Positions 44,227 to 53,132 of a stretch of 64,000 nt of DNA are shown here, piece after piece. The stretch comes from Amycolatopsis sp. WQ 127309 (lineage in GTDB: Bacteria > Actinomycetota > Actinomycetes > Mycobacteriales > Pseudonocardiaceae): the NCBI RefSeq assembly GCF_023023025.1, contig NZ_CP095481.1:3534001-3598000 (forward strand), read 5' to 3'. The notes under the pieces are model-generated. The model had not been told where the DNA came from. It worked only from the letters and a program-made list of their open reading frames with translations, and did not search any database. The first letter of the stretch is position 1. Each line of letters starts with the position of its first letter. Made by a program: the position numbers and the translations under genes.

Positions 44227-45009
44227 TCACGCCGCACTGCGGCCGGCCAGGTAGGCCAGGTGGTGCGAGGTCGCCAGCGCGACGGGCTTTCATGGCGACG
44301 TGGTTGCTGCGGAAGCCGCCGCCGGGAATCGGGTGCACCGTGCCGTAGTCACCCATCTGAAGGTCCGCGACGGCCGCTCGGACCAGGTTCGCCCAGTGGG
44401 TTTCCTCGGTTCGGGGCTGCTCCCACGTCGAGGTCTGTGCGAGAGTCCGCGGGATCGAACCGCTCAGCAAGACCACGGACCGGAACCCGCCGAGCTCCGC
44501 GACCACGTCCAGGATGGCCGCGGCTTCGTCGAGCTGTGACGTTGTCGCCTTGCCGATGTACTGGAGATCGAGGATCAGGTCGATCCGATCGGTTCGTGGC
44601 ACAGGCGGCCCAGCGCCACGGCCGGCTGGTCCGCGGCGTCGCTGCGGACCACGGGGATGAACGCGATCGGATCCCGCCCGTCGAGGAGGTCCACCGGGTC
44701 GGCCAGGCGGTCGGTCATCTGGCCGAGTGCGCTGGTCGGCCCGGTCCCGAACGCCGGCAGGTCCGCGACCTCGGACGCGTCCAGCATGACGTGCCGGCCG
44801 AGGCGTCGCAGGTCGCGGATGACCACTTCGACCGCGTCCAGCCGGCTCGCCGGAGCGCTGCCCAGGGGATCGAACTGGAGCAACGGCTGAACCCGCCGGA
44901 CCTGTTCGGGGTGCGAAAGTGCGCGCAACGCGGTCAGCTCGCCACCTTTTGCGCGCAACGCGACCAGGGTCGCGAATCCGTCATGAGCGTCCACGACCCC
45001 CTCGATCAC
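44227..45009 (-). pseudogene. Frameshifted beta-family (phage T4 beta protein-like) gene
   Basis: The N-terminal piece (GTG 45009 to a stop at 44575) begins VALRAKGGELTALRALS and RVQPLLQFDPLG, matching the opening of the Beta_protein family. The homology then continues in another frame from about 44600: RIDLILDLQYIG, then GGFRSVVLLSGSIPRTL and DLQMGDYGTVHP. A second shift near 44290 would restore an end with HLAYLAGRSAA and stop at 44227. In intact relatives this is one protein of about 350 residues, sometimes found near phage-related genes; its activity is not established. The gene is therefore probably inactive unless a sequencing error is involved. Confidence 0.6.
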
Positions 45010-45079
45010 GTTAAGTGAGAGCCCGGTTGCTCATCGAGGGTAGATCGAGATGTCCCGTTCGAGAATCCACCACGAGTCG

Positions 45080-45114
45080 GAAAGCCACCACCCGGCGACC
45101 GGGTGGTGGCTTTC
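45080..45114. terminator. Hairpin terminator after the ALDH operon
   Basis: A perfect 16-bp stem GAAAGCCACCACCCGG (45080-45095) with loop CGA and complement (45099-45114), 12 bp beyond the stop of the truncated ALDH gene on the minus strand. Confidence 0.85.
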
Positions 45115-45126
45115 ACCAGCGAAAAC

Positions 45127-45993
45127 TCAGACGCCCAGCGGGTGCCAGACCGTCTTGGCCTCCAGGTACCGGCGCAGCCGGGACAGGTCCGGGGCCACCG
45201 TCCAGTCCGGTTCCGATTCCGGGACCGTCAGCACCCGCTTCACCGTGTTCGCCGCTTCGCGCGCCAAGCCTGGGCGGTCCGCGGCCGCTGCTCCCGTGGG
45301 GTCCAGGGCGTTGACGTCGCCGTGGGAGGCCAGCCAGGAGCCCAGCTCGGCCGCCTGGCCCGTCAGGATGTTCGCCACTCCGCCCGGGACGTCCGATGTC
45401 GCCAGGACCTCCGACAACGTGATCGCCGGCAGGGGACGCTCCGCGCTCGAGACCACCACCGCCGTCGAACCCGTGGCCAGGACCGGGGCCAGGACGCTGA
45501 CCAAGCCCAGCAACGACGACTGCTGCGGCGCCAGGATGCCCACCACGCCCGTGGGTTCCGGGACGGTGAACGAAAAGTACGGGCCCGCCACCGGGTTGGC
45601 CGCGCCGAGGACCGTGGCTATCTTGTCCGTCCAGCCCGCGTACCAGACCCAGCGGTCGATCGCGGCGTCCACTGTGGACTCCGCCTTCTTCGGAGCCAGA
45701 CCCTCCGAAGTGGACACTTCGGTGATGAACTGGTCGCGGCGGCCCTCCAGGACCTCGGCCACCCGGTACAGGACCTGGCCGCGGTTGTACGCCGTCGCCG
45801 CGGACCAGCCCGGGAAGGCCTTGCGGGCCGCCACCACCGCGTCGCGGACGTCCTTGCGGGACGCGTGGGCCGCGTTCGCCAGGAACTTGCCCTTCGCGTC
45901 CGTGACCGGGTAGACCCGGCCGGACTCCGAACGCGGGAACTTGCCGCCCACGTACAGCTTGTACGTCTTCGCTACGGAGATTCGGTCAGACAT
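45127..45993 (-). CDS. Truncated, catalytically dead aldehyde dehydrogenase-like subunit
   Basis: A 288-residue protein that covers only the N-terminal, cofactor-binding part of an ALDH (KLYVGGKFPRSESGR, VDAAIDRWVWYAGWTDK, PTGVVGILAPQQSSLLGLVS). It stops before the catalytic Cys, and the region of the catalytic Glu is not recognisable. This matches the inactive second domain of ALDH16 proteins, in which a full ALDH is fused to a shortened one; here the two are separate genes overlapping by eight bases. It probably binds the full ALDH encoded upstream in the deoC operon. A Ser-Thr-Val-Asp stretch is coded by the palindrome at 45668-45678. Confidence 0.8.
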   Translation of the reverse strand: MSDRISVAKTYKLYVGGKFPRSESGRVYPVTDAKGKFLANAAHASRKDVRDAVVAARKAFPGWSAATAYNRGQVLYRVAEVLEGRRDQFITEVSTSEGLAPKKAESTVDAAIDRWVWYAGWTDKIATVLGAANPVAGPYFSFTVPEPTGVVGILAPQQSSLLGLVSVLAPVLATGSTAVVVSSAERPLPAITLSEVLATSDVPGGVANILTGQAAELGSWLASHGDVNALDPTGAAAADRPGLAREAANTVKRVLTVPESEPDWTVAPDLSRLRRYLEAKTVWHPLGV

Positions 45994-47419
45994 TCAGGTA
46001 CGCCTCCAGCCCGGTGCGGCCGCCTTCGCGCCCGAAACCGGATTCCTGGTAGCCGCCGAACGGCGCGGCGGGGTCGAAGCGGTTGAAGGTGTTGGCCCAG
46101 ACGACGCCGGCCCGCAGCTGGTTCGCCATCCACAGGATGCGCGAGCCCTTCTCGGTCCAGATCCCGGCCGAAAGCCCGTACGGCGTGTTGTTCGCCTTCG
46201 CGACGGCCTCGTCCGGCGTGCGGAACGTCAGCACCGACAGCACCGGGCCGAAGATCTCCTCGCGCGCGATGCGCATCGACTGGTGGACGTTCGCGAACAC
46301 CGTGGGCGCGAAGAAGAACCCGCGGTCCGGCACCGGGCACGGGCTGGTCCAGCGCTGCGCGCCCTCGGCGTCACCCGCTTCGACGAGCCCGCGGATCTTC
46401 GCCAGCTGCTCGGCCGAGTTGATCGCGCCGATGTCGGTGTTCTTGTCCAGCGGGTCGCCCAGGCGCAGGGTCGAGACGCGGTAGCGGAGCTTGTCCAGCA
46501 CCTCTTCGGCGATGGACTCCTGCACCAGCAGCCGCGAACCCGCGCAGCAGACGTGGCCCTGGTTGAAGAAGATGCCGTTGACGATGCCCTCGATCGCCTG
46601 GTCCAGCGGCGCGTCGTCGAACACGATGTTCGCCGCTTTGCCGCCCAGCTCCAGCGTCAGCTTCTTCGCCGTGCCCGCGACTTCGCGCTGGATCGCCTTG
46701 CCGACCTCGGTCGAGCCGGTGAACGCGATCTTGTCGATGTCCGCGTGCTCCACAATGGACGCGCCGATGTCGCCCGCGCCCGGCAGGATGTTCACCACGC
46801 CCGGCGGCAGCTCGGCCTGCTGGCAGATCTCGGCGAACACCAGCGCGGTCAGCGGCGTCGTCTCCGCCGGCTTCAGCACCACGGTGTTGCCGGTGGCCAG
46901 CGCGGGCGCGATCTTCCAGGCCAGCATCAGCAGCGGGAAGTTCCACGGGATGATCTGCCCGGCGACGCCCAGCGGCTGCGGGTTCGGGCCGTAGCCGGCG
47001 TACTCCAGCTTGTCGGCCCAGCCCGCGTGGTAGAAGAAGTGCGCCGCCGCCGTCGGGACGTCGGAGTCGCGCGACTCCTTGATCGGCTTGCCGTTGTCCA
47101 GGCTCTCCAGCACCGCCAGCTCGCGCGAGCGCTCCTGGATCAGCCGCGCGATGCGGAACAGGTACTTCGCGCGCTCGGTGCCCGGCATCTTCGACCAGAC
47201 GCCGTTGTACGCCTTGCGCGCGGCCTTGACCGCGGTGTCCACATCGGACTTCGACGCGGTGCCGACCTCGGCCAGGACCTCTTCGGTGGCCGGGTTGATC
47301 GTCTTGAGCGGCTCACCCGAGCCGTCGACGAACTCGCCGTTGATGAACGGCTTGTAGTGGTCCTTCAGGTTCGCGATGGCGCGCGACTCCGGCGCCGGTG
47401 CGTACTCGAAAACAGGCAT
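45986..47419 (-). CDS. Aldehyde dehydrogenase (full-length, catalytic)
   Basis: A 477-residue NAD(P)-dependent ALDH with all key residues: PWNFPLLMLAWK (catalytic Asn), FTGSTEVGKAI, LELGGKAANIVF (general base Glu) and GHVCCAGSR (nucleophile Cys). Its place between deoC and the dead ALDH suggests it oxidises acetaldehyde from the deoxyribose-phosphate aldolase reaction, or another aldehyde from nucleoside sugar breakdown. With the truncated partner (477 plus 288 residues) it has the make-up of an ALDH16 enzyme. Confidence 0.92.
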   Translation of the reverse strand: MPVFEYAPAPESRAIANLKDHYKPFINGEFVDGSGEPLKTINPATEEVLAEVGTASKSDVDTAVKAARKAYNGVWSKMPGTERAKYLFRIARLIQERSRELAVLESLDNGKPIKESRDSDVPTAAAHFFYHAGWADKLEYAGYGPNPQPLGVAGQIIPWNFPLLMLAWKIAPALATGNTVVLKPAETTPLTALVFAEICQQAELPPGVVNILPGAGDIGASIVEHADIDKIAFTGSTEVGKAIQREVAGTAKKLTLELGGKAANIVFDDAPLDQAIEGIVNGIFFNQGHVCCAGSRLLVQESIAEEVLDKLRYRVSTLRLGDPLDKNTDIGAINSAEQLAKIRGLVEAGDAEGAQRWTSPCPVPDRGFFFAPTVFANVHQSMRIAREEIFGPVLSVLTFRTPDEAVAKANNTPYGLSAGIWTEKGSRILWMANQLRAGVVWANTFNRFDPAAPFGGYQESGFGREGGRTGLEAYLNV

Positions 47420-47511
47420 CAGTCGGTGTCCAATACGTTTCCGCTTCGCAGGCTCAGCGGGATCTCCCTCGCCGGGGCAGCAAGCGTGGTGGTCATTTCA
47501 GGCATCCCGGC

Positions 47512-48486
47512 TCAGTCGACTGTCACGTAATCGGGGCCGCTGTAGTGGCCGTCCACCTGGGTGCGGCGCTGCAGCAGCAGGTCGTTGAGCAGGCTGGACG
47601 CGCCGAAGCGGAACAGGTCCGGGGTCAGCCACTGCTCGCCGGCGACCTCGTGCACCGCGACCAGGTACTTGATGGCGTCCTTCGTGGTCCGGATGCCGCC
47701 CGCGGGCTTGACGCCGCGCAGCTCGCCGGTGGTCACGTGCCAGTCGTGCACCGCCTGCAGCATGAGGTGCGTGACCGGTAGCGTCGCGGCGGGGGAGACC
47801 TTGCCGGTGGACGTCTTGATGAAGTCGCCGCCGGCCAGCAGCGCCAGCCACGACGCGCGCCGCACGTTGTCGTAGGTCGCCAGCTCGCCGGTTTCGAGGA
47901 TGACCTTCAGGTGGGCGTCGCCGCAGGCGGCCTTGATGGCCTGGATCTCCTCGAAGACGTCCATGTAGCGGCCTTCGAGGAAGGCGCCGCGGTCGATCAC
48001 CATGTCGACCTCGTGCGCGCCCGCGTCGACGGCGATCTTCGTGTCGGCCAGCTTGATCTCGCGGCTGGTGCGGCCCGCGGGGAAGCCGGTCGCGACGCTC
48101 GCGACGTGCACACCGCTACCCTTCAGCGCCTCGACGGCCGTCTCGACCATGTCCGGGTACACGCAGACGGCGGCGACGCGCGGGGTGTCCTGGCGTTCGG
48201 GGTCGGGGCGGACCGCCTTCGCGGCGAGCGCCCGGACCTTGCCGCGGGTGTCGGCGCCCTCCAGCGTGGTCAGGTCGACCATGGAGATGGCGGTGTCGAT
48301 GGCCCACCGCTTGGCGTCTTTCTTGATGCTGCGCGTGCCGAGGCCCGCCGCGCGCTGCTCGACGCCGACCTGGTCGACACCGGGCAGCCCGAGCAGGAAC
48401 CGGCGCAGGCTCGCTTCGTCGCGAGTCGCGTCCGCCGGCGGTGCCGGGGTGGCCGGCGCCGCTGACGTGCTGGTCGTGGCTGTCAT
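47512..48486 (-). CDS. deoC: Deoxyribose-phosphate aldolase
   Basis: Splits deoxyribose-5-phosphate to glyceraldehyde-3-phosphate and acetaldehyde, 324 residues, longer than E. coli DeoC because of an N-terminal extension rich in Ala/Thr/Pro. VAAVCVYPDMVETA, EVDMVIDRGAF, KVILETGEL and GDFIKTSTGKVSPAA are the class I aldolase blocks; Lys in IKTSTG is the proton-relay Lys of the active site. It takes the deoxyribose phosphate produced after DeoA, and heads an operon with two ALDH genes that can dispose of the acetaldehyde. Confidence 0.95.
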   Translation of the reverse strand: MTATTSTSAAPATPAPPADATRDEASLRRFLLGLPGVDQVGVEQRAAGLGTRSIKKDAKRWAIDTAISMVDLTTLEGADTRGKVRALAAKAVRPDPERQDTPRVAAVCVYPDMVETAVEALKGSGVHVASVATGFPAGRTSREIKLADTKIAVDAGAHEVDMVIDRGAFLEGRYMDVFEEIQAIKAACGDAHLKVILETGELATYDNVRRASWLALLAGGDFIKTSTGKVSPAATLPVTHLMLQAVHDWHVTTGELRGVKPAGGIRTTKDAIKYLVAVHEVAGEQWLTPDLFRFGASSLLNDLLLQRRTQVDGHYSGPDYVTVD

Positions 48487-48570
48487 GGGCCTGAGTCTAG
48501 GCGGCGGGTCCGACAGCGCGAGCCCCCGTTGGGTGTGACGCTGGGTGCATACCGCGTCACATCGTCGAGG

Positions 48571-49209
48571 TCAGGCGCCTTCAATGCGTGGCGGTTCGCT
48601 GCGCTGAGCCGGTTTCCGGTAGACGACCACGCCGCCCCAGAAGCCCAGGCCGTTGATCTTCACCGTCGGGGCCGTCGGCGGCGCGGGTGGTGCTCCCGAC
48701 TTGTCCTCCAGGATGAAGCCGCCCATGAAGCCGATGCCCGTGACGTCCACGTTGATGTCGTCCGGGACCGTGATCTGGATGCCGCCCATGATGGCGACCG
48801 CCGTGATCGTGCAGTGCTTCTCGGCGAACCGCGCTTGGCGGAGGTCGATCTCCGCGCCGCCCCAGAAGGCGAAGCTGTTGTGCTGCGTGGGCAGGACCCA
48901 GCTGCCCTTGCGGATCGCGCCGGACATGACGCCGATCGACACCGGGGAGCCCGGGTGGCCGCCGATCCGCTGGTCCGGGAAGCCCAGCGCGCGCGTTGTC
49001 GCCTGCTCCACCGCCGCGCCGGTCGACGGCAGGTCCGCCGTCACCGGTTTCAGTTCCCCCAGCGTCTTCGCCGCGTAGACCGTGGTGAGCCGCTCTTCGA
49101 GTTCGTTCACCGTGATTCGCCCTTCCGAGAGGGCGTTGTGCAGCACCTGGGCGACGCGCTCACGGTCGGCGTCGGAGGCCCGCATCTGGTCGGGCGTCAG
49201 TTCGCTCAC
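48571..49209 (-). CDS. DUF1707-domain protein with LiaF-like C-terminus
   Basis: A 212-residue protein. Residues 1-60 (MRASDADRERVAQVLHNALSEGRI, then ELEERLTTVYAAKTLGEL) are the actinobacterial DUF1707 domain. The C-terminal half has glycine-punctuated beta repeats (NSFAFWGGAEIDLRQA, AIMGGIQITVP, IGFMGGFILED, LGFWGGVVVY) like the LiaF/DUF2154 cell-wall-stress domain. No membrane span is visible. GTG 49209 gives the start VSELTPDQMRASD. Function unknown; envelope-stress sensing is suggested by the C-terminal family. Confidence 0.85.
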   Translation of the reverse strand: MSELTPDQMRASDADRERVAQVLHNALSEGRITVNELEERLTTVYAAKTLGELKPVTADLPSTGAAVEQATTRALGFPDQRIGGHPGSPVSIGVMSGAIRKGSWVLPTQHNSFAFWGGAEIDLRQARFAEKHCTITAVAIMGGIQITVPDDINVDVTGIGFMGGFILEDKSGAPPAPPTAPTVKINGLGFWGGVVVYRKPAQRSEPPRIEGA

Positions 49210-49278
49210 CCGGGGGAGCCTAGCGGCGAACGCGACACTGCGTGTCCATCTTCCGGCGGACACGGGCACGATGGGCCG

Positions 49279-49716
49279 ATGGGAGCACCGACGGTCGAAT
49301 TCCCGGACGGCACCAAGGTCCGCGGGCGCGGTCTCGCCCGCCCCGCGCCGGGCGGCCCGGACCCGGATTTCGGGCTGTACCTGGGGACGCGCCGGTTGCG
49401 GCGCAAGCACGGCGGCGGCGTCACCTGGCCGCAGGAGTGGGTCACCTGGCCGGACTTCCTGCTGCCACTGCACCCGAAGGCCGCGCAGGCGTCGATCATC
49501 GCGCTGCACGAGCGGGCGAAGGCGGGCGAAAACGTCGAAGTCGCGTGTTACGGCGGTGCGGGCCGGACCGGGACGGTCATGGCGTGCCTCGCGACGCTCT
49601 CCGGCGTCCCGGCCGGAGACGCCGTGGCGTGGGTGCGCGCGAACTACGACGAACGCGCCGTCGAAACCCCCTGGCAGCGCGGCTGGGTGAAACGGTTCGC
49701 CGACCGGCTAAGTTGA
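49279..49716 (+). CDS. Protein-tyrosine-phosphatase-family protein
   Basis: A 145-residue small phosphatase. The active-site loop is [11 protein letters not shown] (C-x5-R, Cys near residue 96), and FDYWGTRRL-type strands with [10 protein letters not shown] precede it; the likely general acid is an upstream Asp. The usual His before the catalytic Cys is Ala here. It resembles the actinobacterial dual-specificity-like phosphatases of unknown substrate. It lies five bases upstream of upp and is probably co-transcribed. Confidence 0.82.
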   Translation: MGAPTVEFPDGTKVRGRGLARPAPGGPDPDFGLYLGTRRLRRKHGGGVTWPQEWVTWPDFLLPLHPKAAQASIIALHERAKAGENVEVACYGGAGRTGTVMACLATLSGVPAGDAVAWVRANYDERAVETPWQRGWVKRFADRLS

Positions 49717-49721
49717 CCCGC

Positions 49722-50345
49722 ATGGATGTGCACGTCGTCGACCACCCCCTCGCGAAGGCCCGGCTCTCCACGATGCGCGACGCGCGCACCGACAGCGCCG
49801 CGTTCCGGGCCGCGCTGCACGAGCTGACCGTCATGCTGGTCTACGAAGCCACGCGCGACGTGCCGGTCAAGACCGAGCGGATCCACACGCCGGTCGCGCG
49901 CACCGAGGGCTACAAGCTGGCCAGCCCGCCGTTGCTCGTCCCGGTGCTGCGCGCCGGGCTGGGCATGGCCGACCAGGCGCACAAGCTGATCCCGGACGCG
50001 CAGATGGGCTTCGTCGGCCTCGCGCGCGACGAGGAGACGCTGAAGCCGACGCCGTACCTCGAGTCGCTGCCCGAGTCGCTCGCGAACCGGCCGGTGCTGG
50101 TGCTCGACCCGATGCTCGCCACCGGCGGCTCGATGGAGTACACGATCCGGCTGCTGACCGACCGCGGCGCCGACGACGTCACGGCGATCTGCGCGCTGGC
50201 CGCGCCCGAGGGCCTCGCCCACCTGGAGCGGACCGGCCTGCCGGTCCGGGTGGTCACGGCCAGCATCGACGAGCGCCTCAACGACTCGGGCTTCATCGTC
50301 CCGGGCCTCGGCGACGCCGGCGACCGCCAGTACGGCGCCGTCTAG
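49722..50345 (+). CDS. upp: Uracil phosphoribosyltransferase
   Basis: Makes UMP from uracil and PRPP, 207 residues, soluble. ATG 49722 gives the standard [45 protein letters not shown] (PRPP-binding loop) and the C-terminal [13 protein letters not shown] (uracil-binding) are all intact. It completes pyrimidine salvage with cdd and deoA, though it sits in another operon. Confidence 0.97.
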   Translation: MDVHVVDHPLAKARLSTMRDARTDSAAFRAALHELTVMLVYEATRDVPVKTERIHTPVARTEGYKLASPPLLVPVLRAGLGMADQAHKLIPDAQMGFVGLARDEETLKPTPYLESLPESLANRPVLVLDPMLATGGSMEYTIRLLTDRGADDVTAICALAAPEGLAHLERTGLPVRVVTASIDERLNDSGFIVPGLGDAGDRQYGAV

Positions 50346-50347
50346 CC

Positions 50348-51322
50348 TTGCCGGTCCTGCGGTGGCGGTGGATCGCGGTGGTCGCGGCCGCCGTCGCGGT
50401 CGTCACCGGCGCGTTGCTCTGGCTGTTCCTGACCTGGTCCGGACGGCCCGACGCGCCGGTGCGGATCGACGCGGTCAAGACGGCGTTCGGCGTCGGCGCG
50501 GGGGCCGGCGGGGTGTTCGCGCTGTGGCTGGCGACGCGCCGCCAGCGCACGATGGAGCTGCAGCTGGCCGAGACGACCCGCGTCGCGGGCGTGACCGAGC
50601 GGGACCTCGAAGAGCGGCGCGTCACCGAGCTGTACACGAAGGCCGTGGAGCAGCTCGGCAACGACAAGGCGCCGGTCCGGCTCGGCGGGCTGTACGCGCT
50701 GGAGCGGCTCGGCCAGGACAACCCGAAGCAGCGTCAGACGATCGTCAACGTGCTGTGCGCCTACCTGCGGATGCCGTTCGCCGGCCCGCCCGACGGACTG
50801 CGTGGCCGGTCCGCGGCGGAACTCAGCAAGACGCCCGAATACGACGACGCCGAGCTGCAGGTCCGGCTGGCCGCCCAGGAACTGCTCAAGACGCACCTGG
50901 GTCACGACGAACCGGGTTACTGGCCGGGGCTGGCGATCGACCTGCAGCGGGCCGTCCTCGTCGACTTCCGGCTGAGCGGCTGCACGGTCGCGGCCGCGGA
51001 CTTCAGCCGCGCGACGTTCCTCGGCGCGGTCCACATCCGCGGCACGACCTTCACGCGCCAGGCCGGGTTTTACGGCACGGAGTTCACCTCGACGGCGAAC
51101 TTCGACCGGACGGCCTTCGCGGAGGGCGCGTTCTTCTCCTGGGCGCACTTCGCCAAGGAGGTCCGCTTCACCCGGACGCGCTCAGGTGGCCGGTTCCAGT
51201 TCTCCCACACGGCTTTCGACGCCGAAGTCCTCTTCGACGGCGGCGAGCACGCGGACATCGACCTCGGCGACGCGCGGTTCGGCGCAACACCCGCGGCGGT
51301 GCCGGCCACAGACGAGGTGTGA
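50348..51322 (+). CDS. Pentapeptide-repeat membrane protein
   Basis: A 324-residue protein with two N-terminal membrane spans (residues about 8-30 and 46-63), a charged helical segment, and a C-terminal region of A(D/N)FXX-type pentapeptides: AADFSRATFLGAVHIRGTTF, TANFDRTAFAEGAFF and similar. The repeats should form a right-handed quadrilateral beta-helix. RRVTELYTKAVEQLGNDKAPVRLGGLYALERL is a block common to actinobacterial members of this class. The start is taken as TTG 50348, two bases after upp; not certain. Function unknown. Its end overlaps the sigma-factor start by four bases. Confidence 0.8.
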   Translation: MPVLRWRWIAVVAAAVAVVTGALLWLFLTWSGRPDAPVRIDAVKTAFGVGAGAGGVFALWLATRRQRTMELQLAETTRVAGVTERDLEERRVTELYTKAVEQLGNDKAPVRLGGLYALERLGQDNPKQRQTIVNVLCAYLRMPFAGPPDGLRGRSAAELSKTPEYDDAELQVRLAAQELLKTHLGHDEPGYWPGLAIDLQRAVLVDFRLSGCTVAAADFSRATFLGAVHIRGTTFTRQAGFYGTEFTSTANFDRTAFAEGAFFSWAHFAKEVRFTRTRSGGRFQFSHTAFDAEVLFDGGEHADIDLGDARFGATPAAVPATDEV

Positions 51323-51894
51323 GCAGCCATCTGGGGGTGCCGGTGGACCAGGCCGGTGACCGCGAACTGTGGGACCGGGCGGCCGGCGGTGACGAAGGCG
51401 CGTTCGGCGAGCTGTTCGAGCGGCACGCCGAGGCCGTCTGGAACCACGCGTACCGGCTGACCGGGTCGTGGTCCGGCGCCGAAGACCTGACGTCCACGAC
51501 GTTCCTGACCGCGTGGCGCCGCCGCGCCGACGTCACCCTGGTGCGCGACAGCGCGTTGCCGTGGCTCTACACCGTCGCGGGCAACGCCGCCCGCGACGAG
51601 TACCGCGGCGCGAAACGGCGGTTGCGATTGCTGCGGCGGATCCCGGACCCGCCGGTGGTGTCCGACCACGCCGACGCCGTGGCCGAGCAACTCGACGGCG
51701 AACAGCGGCTGCTGCGGGTCGTCGAGGCCGTCCGGACGCTGCCGAAGGCGCAGCGCGAAGTCGTCGAACTGTGCCTGCTCGGGGACCTGAGCACCGGGGA
51801 CGCGGCCGCGTTGCTGGCCGTCGCCGAGGGCACCGTCCGCTCCCACCTGTCCCGGGCCCGCGCTCGGTTGCGCGCCCTGCTGGAGGAGAAATGA
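51319..51894 (+). CDS. ECF-type RNA polymerase sigma factor
   Basis: A 191-residue group 4 sigma factor. Region 2 reads AFGELFERHAEAVWNHAYRLTGSWSGAEDLTSTTFLTAWRR and recognises the -10 element; region 4 reads LRVVEAVRTLPKAQREVVELCLLGDLSTGDAAALLAVAEGTVRSHLSRARARLRALL. GTG 51319 is in the stop of the pentapeptide gene and its own stop overlaps the next ATG, so it is translationally coupled on both sides. The following membrane protein probably controls it. Confidence 0.93.
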   Translation: MSSHLGVPVDQAGDRELWDRAAGGDEGAFGELFERHAEAVWNHAYRLTGSWSGAEDLTSTTFLTAWRRRADVTLVRDSALPWLYTVAGNAARDEYRGAKRRLRLLRRIPDPPVVSDHADAVAEQLDGEQRLLRVVEAVRTLPKAQREVVELCLLGDLSTGDAAALLAVAEGTVRSHLSRARARLRALLEEK

Positions 51895-53132
51895 GCATCG
51901 AAAACCTCCCGGCACGGCGTGCGCTGCCGGACGACGTCCGCGACCGGCTGCGCACCGAAGTCCGCGAAGGCATCGCGACACCACGCCGGAAGCCCCACGT
52001 CTGGTACGCCGCGGCGGCCGCGGTGCTCGTCCTGGCCGCCGGCGCCGTGATCGTGACGCGCGAGGTGCGGCCGCCCGCCGACACCGCGCCGGCGGTCACC
52101 GGCGGTGGTGGCCTGACGCTCGACGCCGCGCTGGCGACCGCGTCGCTGGACCGCTGCTGGGCCGCGGTCCGAGCGGCGGGCAAGACCGATCGGGTGCCTT
52201 CGCGCGCGGAGTGGGTCCCGCTGTTCACCGACGAGCAGGACGGGGACGCGGTGGTCGCGGTCACCGCCGCGGGCAAGCCGATGTTCTGCGAGACGACCGG
52301 CACGACCGTGACGCTGTCGGACCCGGGAGCCACGCCCGCGTACGCGCCCGGCACGCGGACCGGGCTGCTGCTGCGCAGCGCGACCGGGCTGGCGGCCGGG
52401 GTGCTCGATCCGGCCGTGCCGCGGGCGGACTTCTTCGTGAAGACGGGCGGGGGCTCCGTGAGTTCGTGGCGGCTCGGCTTCTCGCCGGTCAGCCGCCAGT
52501 TCGTGGCGTTCACCGGCGCGCTGCCGGCGAAGTCGGAACTGGCCGTCGGGGACCGGCGGGCGAGCGCGCTGCCGGACGCGCCGTCACCCCTGCTCGCGGT
52601 GACCGACCGCCCGGAACCGGCCGACCGCACCTCGGCCGCGGGCCGGGCCCTGGGCGACTGCCTCGCCGACGCCGGCGAGGTGATCCCGGACGCTGCGGCC
52701 TACCGGCCGGGACCACTGCTGGCGGAAGGCGGCGACCAGGTCGTCCTGGGGCGCCGGGGCGACCGGGTGATCGTCTGCACCCGGGAGCCGGACTACTGGC
52801 GGCCCGGGACGCACGCCCGCGCTTACCCGGATCTGGCCGGCAACCGCCAGGTCCCGGCCCGGGTCCTGGCGGTGGACACGCTCGGCAGCCCCGAAGCGGG
52901 AGCGGCGCCGGATCAGGCTCGCATGCCGCTCGCCCTGGTGCTGCCCGCCTCGGCGACCGCGGCGGGCTTCGAGTTCGGCACCGGCAGCGGCGGCGACCTG
53001 GTGGTCACCGACGGGATGGCTCTCGGCTGGGTGCCGCGCGGCTACGCCGGGAAGGCCGACGCGAAGGTGCGCGTCCGGGCGTTCGACGCGCACGGCGAGG
53101 TCGTCTACGACGGGACGCTGCCGCTGGTGTGA
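51891..53132 (+). CDS. Membrane-anchored partner of the ECF sigma factor (putative anti-sigma)
   Basis: A 413-residue single-span protein: about 35 cytoplasmic residues (DDVRDRLRTEVREGIATPRRK), one span (YAAAAAVLVLAAGAVIVT), and a large extracellular part with four or so Cys but no recognised domain. ATG 51891 overlaps the sigma stop. The layout is that of an ECF sigma/anti-sigma pair, but the cytoplasmic segment lacks a recognisable zinc-binding anti-sigma (HxxxCxxC) motif, so the role is inferred from position only. The last 28 bp overlap the convergent TetR gene. Confidence 0.65.
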   Translation: MSIENLPARRALPDDVRDRLRTEVREGIATPRRKPHVWYAAAAAVLVLAAGAVIVTREVRPPADTAPAVTGGGGLTLDAALATASLDRCWAAVRAAGKTDRVPSRAEWVPLFTDEQDGDAVVAVTAAGKPMFCETTGTTVTLSDPGATPAYAPGTRTGLLLRSATGLAAGVLDPAVPRADFFVKTGGGSVSSWRLGFSPVSRQFVAFTGALPAKSELAVGDRRASALPDAPSPLLAVTDRPEPADRTSAAGRALGDCLADAGEVIPDAAAYRPGPLLAEGGDQVVLGRRGDRVIVCTREPDYWRPGTHARAYPDLAGNRQVPARVLAVDTLGSPEAGAAPDQARMPLALVLPASATAAGFEFGTGSGGDLVVTDGMALGWVPRGYAGKADAKVRVRAFDAHGEVVYDGTLPLV

